DNA of 64,000 bases from Archegozetes longisetosus (Eukaryota > Arthropoda > Arachnida > Sarcoptiformes > Trhypochthoniidae). The translations under genes were made by a program, and so were the position numbers. Where the stretch lies: positions 999,804-1,063,803 of the forward strand of contig JAEMBT020000006.1 in NCBI GenBank assembly GCA_018873245.2, given 5' to 3'. The notes beneath the pieces are model-generated. The model was not told the origin of the DNA. It saw only the letters and a program-made list of their open reading frames with translations, and made no database searches. Below are positions 56,201 through 64,000 of this stretch, piece by piece. Every line of letters begins with the position of its first letter. Positions within the stretch are counted from its first letter, which is position 1.

Positions 56201-57083
56201 TTTCTTATAGTTTTATCAGACATTTACACAAACTTTGCTTCTTCTTAAATAATTACTTAATAAACAATGGATAAGATATAAAATCTGGTTTCATTCAGAA
56301 TTAAACATTTACTCGATGACGTATACATGTTTAATGCTTGAATGCACTAATTTGCTGCTTTCGTATTTGATGTGTTAACTAAATCCTTCCGTTAGCAACA
56401 CATTTCTGTCGTAATAATTTCTATATAGTTTAGTTAGATATTAATTTTATGCTTTTTAACAGTTCAAAAAGAACTGATTGGAATGTTTTCTTATTCGATT
56501 TGTTAAATCAAGAGAATTCCAGGTTTGAGCATCAGAAGCATAAAAACTTTCAATTTGAAGCTCATTTTTGCTTCAAAATTTTTTTTAAAGAGCACTGAAA
56601 AGTTGACTATATAACTCAAAAATCTCAATTCGATTAAGATTCCATTGCTTTTATTTAAAAACTACATTCTGAAGAAATGATTTAATTTAAGATTCGATTA
56701 TAAATCCATCTTTTGGCGATAAGACCTAAAAATGTAACTTTTTATTTGTGTGCGTATTATAATTTATTTTGAATTTAAAAATAGTCTCATGGACTTGACT
56801 CATTCGAATGAACTAGATTAATTTGAAAAGAAAACTATTTTAGCGATGAACTTCATAATTTTGCGCATCCAGAAGGGACTATAACGACACTTCCTCTACA
56901 CCGAAAGTTTGCGAATTTTTTTGAAATTCTTGAGACTCCTATCATAAGATAAATTTTGATTATTAGTTTTATTCATTGAATAATAAATATTCTCAAGAGC
57001 ATCAGATAAATGATCATTTACGGCTTCATTGAATTAACACATATTTTTCATTCTACATGAAAGACTAAGAGTTGAGAGAAGTA
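53290..57083. other. Long intergenic interval
   Basis: Apart from the SINE-like repeat at 53806-53886 I see no gene. The 76-codon minus frame at 53325-53555 is not protein-like. Small GC-rich patches at 54425-54490 and 55195-55230 have no evident meaning. Confidence 0.4.
53806..53886 (+). repeat. SINE-like short repeat, copy 2
   Basis: The counterpart of 4238-4320, with GAGGAGTG, ATTACACTGC, GCAGGTTTCAGAATCCTTTT and CCACACCC in the same order and orientation. Confidence 0.3.
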
Positions 57084-57593
57084 TTAGGTCAAATCAAAAG
57101 TTCCTGCCAACCCTTCTTATTCCCTGTTTATAAGGATGTTTCTCAAGATTCTAATTGAATAATATTCACTTATGTATTTACTACGTAATATCAAAGTTTC
57201 ACACAGTTATCATTATTATTTTGATTTTAATATTGGGAAATGTTTTTTGACAAAACTTCCTCAAAGTGTAACATAGCAAGAAAAATAAGGGCATTATATG
57301 TTATCGGGGATACGCCAAGTAAAATCTCAAATCAACCTTTGATGCAATAGCTTGCATAAAAGTCTAAAAAAAAGCCCTTTTTTAAAGGACTTTTGAAGGA
57401 AACTCATATGCTACAATTCGGGATGATTTAACAAGAATCAAGAAATTTTTGGTATTGTCTTGTTGCCTGTAAACGATCTTAATTATAGGCGGATTATATT
57501 TTCATCTGATGATAAAAACCAACCTTTAGTATCTTTTACTGTTTTTGAAATATTTGAAAAATAAAGTTGGCAAAGACTTTTGGTTCGACCTAA
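57084..57593. mobile_element. mariner-type MITE
   Basis: 510 bp with TTAGGTCAAATCAAAAGTTC ends (inverse at the right: GACTTTTGGTTCGACCTAA) and TA at both borders (57082-57083, 57594-57595). TTAGGT.....AAAAGT is a characteristic mariner terminus. No clear transposase remains inside. Confidence 0.8.
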
Positions 57594-57907
57594 TATAAGT
57601 AGAGATAAACGACTTATTACTTAAACACAAATAGATAGCCTAAATGCTAATAAATAATGCTCAGTAAATGAGAAATTTATTGAAAAATACCTCATTGTCT
57701 GAAATTTAGTAAAATTTTTATTATAAACATTGATAAAAAATGATGACAACTTAACAGCTCTTATGATATCTATTTCACTAATATTTTATGATATATAATA
57801 ACATGATATAATTTTATGGATATTTCAAAGTAATTAATACATTTGTTAATTAAAATAAGATAATAAGTAAAAGAAATTTCCATTAAATACTTGACTAGAT
57901 ATAGAAA

Positions 57908-58498
57908 TTATGATTTTTGTATACTTTCATAACTCGGCGGTAAATCAAAATCAATTTTATCATAAGCAGGTGGCGGACAATTACATCGGGAATTACAAAT
58001 TGGTGGTAGCTGTGATCGCTGTGGCCGCTGTGACCTCATCTCCTCATAAAGCGTGCCAATGACTGCAGGCCGGTAATAATCGTCATCCGAATCCATACTA
58101 CTTGTGTCTACCTTTCGAAACTTATAGCCACAGACAATAAGGAATATCATTATTGATAGAAAGGGAACTGCAAATGATATCCAGACTATTGTTGGAATCG
58201 ATTCGAAATCCAAATCTTCGGGATAAGGTGGTGTATAAGGTTTTGTAGTTGTTTTTGCAATTGTTGAAGTTTCTGTTGCTGCGGTTATTGGCTTACAATG
58301 ACTTAAAATACATTCGAAATGATCCCCACATTCATGTCTATAGAGACATGTCTTATTGTAGATAATTTCCAACTCGTGTTGGACTTGAGGATCTTCTTGT
58401 GTTGTCTTCAGAACTGAAGCCCAAGTTTCGTGATATCCAAAATAGATATAAAGTAACATCATTGAATTCAGTAAAAAATTCATTCTATCCAAAGTCAT
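57908..58498 (-). CDS. Short single-pass membrane protein with two PPxY motifs
   Basis: Intact frame of 196 codons. Signal peptide about 6-27 (MNFLLNSMMLLYIYFGYHET start). The short ectodomain has one half EB-like cysteine unit (CLYRHECGDHFECILSHC) and a Thr-rich stalk (TAATETSTIAKTTTK). A transmembrane helix (TIVWISFAVPFLSIMIFLIV, about 104-125) is followed by a tail with acidic SSMDSDDDYY and RSQRPQRSQLPP. The tail ends CPPPAYDKIDFDLPPSYESI plus QKS. PPAY and PPSY are WW-domain ligands. The terminal LPPSYESI is shared with the gene at 49057-49797. Loss of most cysteine repeats, but not of the tail, suggests the cytoplasmic module is the conserved part of this family. Confidence 0.85.
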   Translation of the reverse strand: MTLDRMNFLLNSMMLLYIYFGYHETWASVLKTTQEDPQVQHELEIIYNKTCLYRHECGDHFECILSHCKPITAATETSTIAKTTTKPYTPPYPEDLDFESIPTIVWISFAVPFLSIMIFLIVCGYKFRKVDTSSMDSDDDYYRPAVIGTLYEEMRSQRPQRSQLPPICNSRCNCPPPAYDKIDFDLPPSYESIQKS

Positions 58499-60864
58499 AT
58501 TTAAATAACTGTTAAATAATACTTTTTAAATTTTCAATGAATCTTTCAATTATAGCGATCACACTATTTTCCATCATTCATATATGTCTTCAATAATAAC
58601 TTTGTTTTTTTCTCACTCTCTTTTAAAGCTAACTTAAGAACTACACTTTCAGAGCAATAACTATATAATAACAAAATGCACGTAACTAGAAAATTATCGC
58701 TTTTATGTTTAAAAATAAAATCTACGTAAAATCATTACTAGCAATAAAAACAAGAATTTTTCTATTCGTTGTTCTTTAGTAGTCATGGATTTTTACCACA
58801 GTTTATATCTCAAAAAATACTACAATAATTATTATCCCTAAATAGATAATTTCTAGCTGTCATATGCATTGACAATAAAATTCTATACAGTATTTCTTCT
58901 TTTATAGTGAATCACTCATACATTTAAACTGATGCATAGAAAGGAAAACATTTTTCATTAATAAAAATATTGCGTGCTTTCAACAAGTTTTAAGCTGTTT
59001 TTTCAACTATTTAAATCTCTGTTCAGTTATGCTACTTATTAAATATTGACATAGAAAAAAATCATATTCATTCTTGTATGTTATAATAGATAAAATTCTT
59101 TCTCTTTTACATAAAGTGTAAATAATCCTTATCTTTATTTAAATTATTGAAACATTTGATAACTTTATACTAGAATAAAAGTCTTTTACTTAACTCTAAT
59201 CTTATGAGCATTTTTATATGATTTAGTCGCCCTTAGCAACAATATGGTTCTCAAAAGTATCGCATAAAAGATCATAAACTTTTCGTTGCCATTAAACTCT
59301 AAAACTTTTACATTCGAGATAGTATTTTTACCTATCTCAACATCAGTTGACGTTTTTGATAGCTCTCTAAAAATTTGACTGTACTTTATTATAAATTCAA
59401 TTAAAAATTAGAACCTTTATAAACACTTAGTGATCAGATATGTTTCTGATTATATCTTTGGATGTATTTTATTTTGAAAATTTTCCGACAAACAATTTCC
59501 AGTAAAATCATCGAATGAACAATTGAAGTTAGGAATTGAAATAATTATAGATAATGTATCAGTATTCGATGTGCCATAACTTAGATATCAATTAGTTGAG
59601 TTTATATTTATTTTCTCGTTAAACATTTCTTGTCAAATATAAAGTCCAAACCATAATTCGATTTCTATATAATTGACTTTTTACTATGTTGTTAGAATCA
59701 GTGCAGTAAAGCTAGCACAATTCGAAAAGAATTCATCCCAGTTTTAGAGAAACAGCAATTTAAATTCATCATTAAAATTCTATTTTAATCTATCGATTCA
59801 AATTATGAATGTTTTAAGTAGAGATTCATATGAATGGCAAAATTTCACTCGTATCACGTAGAGTTACTATTCGAAAATTAATTTATAACATAGGCTTTGT
59901 ATAAGATACAATTCAAATAGTGTGGTTGTCGTGATTAAGGAAACATCAACTAGCTTGAAAGTATAGGCGCGCATCTGCAAAATTTTTTACACCCACAATT
60001 AAAGTATAATAGGTTATTTTAAATTTAAAATACTTTCAGTTCAGAAGCAGATCCTTCTTCATTTTGGCTAAAATAACCTTAAATTCTCAATTTTTCCTTG
60101 TTTATAACAATCTCTCCTGAGTGAAAATTGCGGTTTTTACCATACTCATTCACTTCAAAATTTAACAATCTCTAAAATTGAAAGTTAAAAATACTATAAT
60201 TTTATATTAATATTATAACTAAAGACTCTAAAATAGAAACTAAAAAGTTAGTAAAATAAGGAGGAATTAGAGACATTAAACAGTCAAATTAAGGACATCA
60301 AATAGGGGCATTAGATACAACTTTGCTTTGCCTAAGAGAAACACAAATTTTTTAGTTTTAATTATAAGTCGAGCATTATAAACAGATAAATTAAAATGAA
60401 CTATTATGAACTTTTCAATGTTTGTTTCTAGTGGATTTGTTCCAAGTAAGAACATTAAGAATAGACTTGAGAGTTTACTTGATTGTAATTTTCAAGAATG
60501 AAGCCGTTATATAATATCAGTCTAGTGTGTCAAAATTTGTCTTCTGAAAAGGCGTTCGACTTACACTTAACCCTCCCAGAATTTCTTTGAAAAAATTTCA
60601 TATGAGTGAAAGTTTTATTTAAAACTAGTTTTATGCATCAAAATAGCGAAATAGAGACTTAAACGCTATAATAAGGAATATAAGACTAAAACTTGAAAAT
60701 AAGGGAAAAGAGAAATTTAAAATACTTCGTTCTAATAATTGCGGACTCATTAGGTATCCTGATATCAATTCCAAATGGTTCTTCGGACATTAACAATGAT
60801 AGAGCGATTCTTATTCCGGAGGCTTTATTTCATTTTAATAAAGATTTAATTTCAAGATATACTA
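58499..60864. other. Intergenic, nothing recognised
   Basis: AT-rich. The 65-codon frame 60693-60890 runs into the long inverted repeat and has no supporting feature. Confidence 0.4.
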
Positions 60865-61642
60865 CAGAGGGTTGGCAACTCAATTCGTGAACAAATTGAA
60901 AGATTTTAATTCTTTATACAATTAACACATAAATTCTGATTATACTATTGAATAACACATTTATATAAAAATATTTTAATATAAATTTATTAGTAAAAAC
61001 AAAACAGGAACAGAGAAAACTGCCTATCATACTGAAAGACAGTTTTCAACTTCTTTAAATTTTGCTCGTTCATTTACAAATTTAAAAAAAGGTTAAAGAC
61101 ATGAAAATTATGCAATCTTCGTGTGTATATATCAAAGATTAATTATCACAATGAAAATTGTCGGCTAATTAAACCAAAATCGTACAAAAAAGTTAAAAGA
61201 AAGGAGTCTTCGCTCAATAAAAAATTCTTCATTGAAATAGCATTGTATTTCTTGTTCTCATTTTGTGAGTAAACAAAATCACAAATAATTTTTTAAGTAT
61301 TGAGAATATAAACTTAATAATTATGAAAAATTGTATGCTAAAGTCTTCTCATCTTGTCTCAAGGTTTTAACTTAAATTTAATAATCTATATACGACAATA
61401 AGTTATCGTCGGTGGCGAAATTTGTCGCAAATTACCGTGAAAGTATGCATGGTTTTAAAAAAGTTGGAAACTGCCTTTCAGTTTGATAAGCAGTTTTCTC
61501 TGTTCCTGTTTTTACTAATAAATTTATATTAAAATATTTTTATATTAATGTGTTATCCAATAGTATAATCAGAATTTGTGTTAATTGTATAAAGAATTAC
61601 AACTCTTTCAATTTGTTCACGAATTGAGTTGCCAACCCTCCG
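60865..61642. mobile_element. 778-bp element with about 190-bp terminal inverted repeats
   Basis: The left arm 60865-61054 (CAGAGGGTTGGCAACTCAAT ... CAGGAACAGAGAAAACTGCC) is repeated inverted at 61462-61642 (GTTTTCTCTGTTCCTG ... GAGTTGCCAACCCTC), with few differences. The centre is non-coding. The CAGAGGGTTGGCAAC end resembles hAT termini, but I see no 8-bp duplication. The arms are long enough to make dsRNA if transcribed. Confidence 0.85.
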
Positions 61643-61944
61643 TAATCCTTATGAATTCCAATAAGTGCAGCTTTAGATTACTAGACTATTTCACATTTCT
61701 TGTATGCTTACTCTTTCTCTTCAATTAATATAAAATCAGAATTTCTTTAAAAATTGACTTGTCTTTTAACTATTGAACATCTGTTTGTTTTGAAATACCA
61801 ATCCAACCTATTAAGGACTTAATTTTCATCTAAATAATTACAAAATTACATTAGAGGCTAATATGGGTATGAAAGAAAAAAATTCCAAACTGTAACCCGC
61901 TACAAACTTGCACAGATCCACGGATATGAAATGTGCTACTCTAC

Positions 61945-62467
61945 TAGGGTGACCACCCGTCCCGTTTTTGACGGGACAGTGCCATCTTTTTAAAGATAAA
62001 AGACAGAAATCGCGTCAGATCTAAAACTCTCGACGGGAAATTAGTTGTCCTGTTTTTCAACTTTCATTTTAAAAATGTGTTTAGAAAAATATTTACTAAA
62101 AATTCAAACATTCAATTTATTTTACAAATGATAAGGTGTTATGAACCCCAGTTTAATGTTTTGAACACCCGTGGTCTAAAACCAAAAGTTATTCAATTAA
62201 TCTTTTCTGACTTGACTTATATCTAATATAAACCAGTATTTACTTTTTACTTTTGAACTACTTTTGAAAGATGCCATTTCTAACAAAAGATATATCTTTT
62301 AAATCAACTATGACTAATAATTTTTAATGTTTTAATATTAGAATGTATTGTTTGACACCTAAATATTTGTAATGACTAATAAAAGTGGCATTTTCTTTTT
62401 AAAAATGTAAGGGTCCCTCTTTGATATTTTTGTCCCGTCATGAGACAAGTCATAGGTGGTCACCCTA
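61945..62467 (-). mobile_element. hAT-type MITE, family A copy 3
   Basis: 523 bp, inverted relative to copies 1 and 2. TAGGGTGACCACCCGTCCCG starts it and GGTGGTCACCCTA ends it. The flanking 8-mers TACTCTAC and TCCTCTGC match at six of eight positions, so this insertion is older or its flanks have mutated. Confidence 0.85.
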
Positions 62468-64000
62468 TCCTCTGCTTGAAAGGAAAAAGATGAAAGCTAC
62501 TTTGTTAGCTATGTCCCATAGAAACTCATATCTATTCAACACTAGTTTCTATGAGCAAATGTTATTGAAGTGATGTTAACGAGCAAGTCTCATAACCAGA
62601 TCGTATCCATTCTGTGCATTACAATTCTCATACATGTTGAACACTGACCCACCCGCCACCTATTGCTACACTTTTATTTACATCCCAAATGAAAAATCCG
62701 TCGATTATTTTCCGTTTTAAAATATTTATGGATTCATTTACCATATGATAAGTTTTGAATTATTAAATAACTATAGTTATAGCTTCAAATAACGGAATTT
62801 GAGATGAAATTTTTGTGAATTATAAAACACTAGAATATAAGGATATTTTAGATATTTCTAGACCAATCTAGTTGGTAATGTTTATCATCAAGATTATAGT
62901 CAGAAACAAGATAAAAATTGTACTTATATTTAAATTCCTTTTTTACTCCATGCTCTGTCTTATGATTTGTTGAAAAGTCTTTATAATCACAAAAGCTTTT
63001 TATCACATATACCTTTAGCTGAAAGCGTCAACCAATTTATCACTTATTCTTCTATTAGTATTCTCTAATCTTTATTTAGATATCATGCAATTCACACTGC
63101 ACTCAAGACTAATTTTATAGTTAATAAAATGTAAGAAGGATTCAGATATTCCTCAGACCTACTGTCTCCAAAGTGTAATAAATTTTCAATTTTAATCACA
63201 TCTTGATGACATGAGCGATATAAAACATTTCTTAGCACAACAACTTTCCATTTGGTCAAATCTTTATGTGATTTGTCTACAATTGTTTCGTTAATAAAAA
63301 CTCAATATTCATCTCTATCTAATATAAATTTTCAGTTTTAACTTCCATATCTTTTGCTGCTCTGGTTCATTTAATTATTTTTTGTGTGAAGACTTCACAA
63401 AAATTTGATAACCTCTGTGAAAGCAACACAAATATCTAAGAATTTAGTTAAAATAATGTTTGTCAAAGTTATTATCGATCGATTAATTTTCATAAACAGT
63501 TTCAGAATAAAATTTATAGTTATTGTACCCGCTTATTTGCTCGATCTCGTTGAAATTATAGTGTGCGTCTGCTCAATTCTGCATTTTCAAAGATTCATCG
63601 AAACGATGCTTTTGATATATTTAAGATAAAGTAGTATTAATTTTTGTTTAAAAGCTTATGAAAACTACAGAATTTGAGTTAAATAACTTTGAAAGTGTCT
63701 CAAATGGCTATAAATTAAGCATTATTCTGACATTACTTCAGATTAGGTCTAAAATCCAAGATTATTTTAGGAGCATTGAGCATGTGATCAAACTACTGGT
63801 ATGTCTTTGATCCACTAAACTGATTGGAATTATTCAGAAAAGAAATTTGAAATAGCCCACATCACTTTAAATGCATAAATATAAGAATGTAACCCTCTAA
63901 AATTTAGTAATCATTACAGCTTATGACCCACAGATATATGGCCAAAATGAAATCAGGCGCAATTAAATCCTAATGACAGTCAGTTAAGACATTCTATTGA
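62468..64000. other. Intergenic, nothing recognised
   Basis: AT-rich to the window end. The hydrophobic 74-codon frame at 63405-63629 lacks a start context, signature or neighbouring exon. Confidence 0.4.

Noticed and set aside
63405-63629. Hydrophobic 74-codon frame
   Set aside because: AT-rich DNA readily gives such frames; no start context or family pattern.
1-64000. CRISPR arrays, operons, tRNA or rRNA genes
   Set aside because: The window is eukaryotic; repeats are transposon ends or minisatellites, and no tRNA cloverleaf or rRNA segment was recognised by eye. A tRNA scan would be decisive.

Overview
This is an AT-rich animal nuclear sequence with spliced GT-AG genes (introns from about 60 bp to 1.8 kb), AATAAA signals downstream of several genes and many DNA-transposon derivatives. 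A gustatory receptor, EB-type cysteine-rich membrane proteins, an nrf-6-like acyltransferase, a cytochrome P450 fragment and an invertebrate-type GH5 mannanase together suggest an arthropod. A mite or a springtail-like animal would fit, but the species cannot be fixed from sequence alone. No bacterial, viral, tRNA, rRNA or CRISPR features were seen.

Layout. 0.5-2.6 kb: last four exons of an nrf-6-like membrane acyltransferase (+). 3.5-6.6 kb: a hAT-type MITE and a 1-kb terminal-inverted-repeat element with a GC-rich hairpin island. 7.4-9.5 kb: a secreted 10-cysteine protein and its decayed duplicate. 10.2-13.3 kb: a P450 exon fragment cut off by a foldback element, then two EB-like membrane-protein genes head to head, one broken and one intact. 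13.6-17.8 kb: mariner/Tc1 relics and MITEs, one nested in another. 19.4-22.6 kb: a three-exon GH5 endo-mannanase whose first intron holds two MITEs. 22.7-24.7 kb: a full-length Tigger element whose first catalytic Asp codon reads Asn. 25.5-26.7 kb: a two-exon gene joining a GH16 beta-glucan-binding fold to a transmembrane helix and a tyrosine-rich tail. 27.7-32.6 kb: a broken Tigger interrupted by a MITE, Tc1 and hAT relics and a 15-bp minisatellite. 33.4-34.9 kb: a complete three-exon gustatory receptor (-). 35.4-39.5 kb: Tigger MITE, hAT relic, long inverted repeat. 40.2-40.8 kb: a two-exon Thr/Met-rich secreted protein (-). 42.1-45.2 kb: a non-LTR retrotransposon with one frameshift. 49-58.5 kb: three minus-strand single-pass membrane proteins with PPxY tails. 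57-62.5 kb: mariner MITE, 778-bp long inverted repeat and a third copy of the hAT MITE.

Biology. The recognisable host genes point to dealing with plant, algal or fungal material and the outer environment: mannan digestion (GH5), likely beta-glucan sensing (GH16 receptor), taste (GR) and detoxification (P450 relic). They also include a local family of cysteine-rich or mucin-like surface proteins whose tails should recruit WW-domain proteins such as NEDD4-type ubiquitin ligases. The most unusual item is the GH16-transmembrane-tyrosine-tail protein. It looks like a signalling pattern-recognition receptor, and both catalytic glutamates appear to be replaced.
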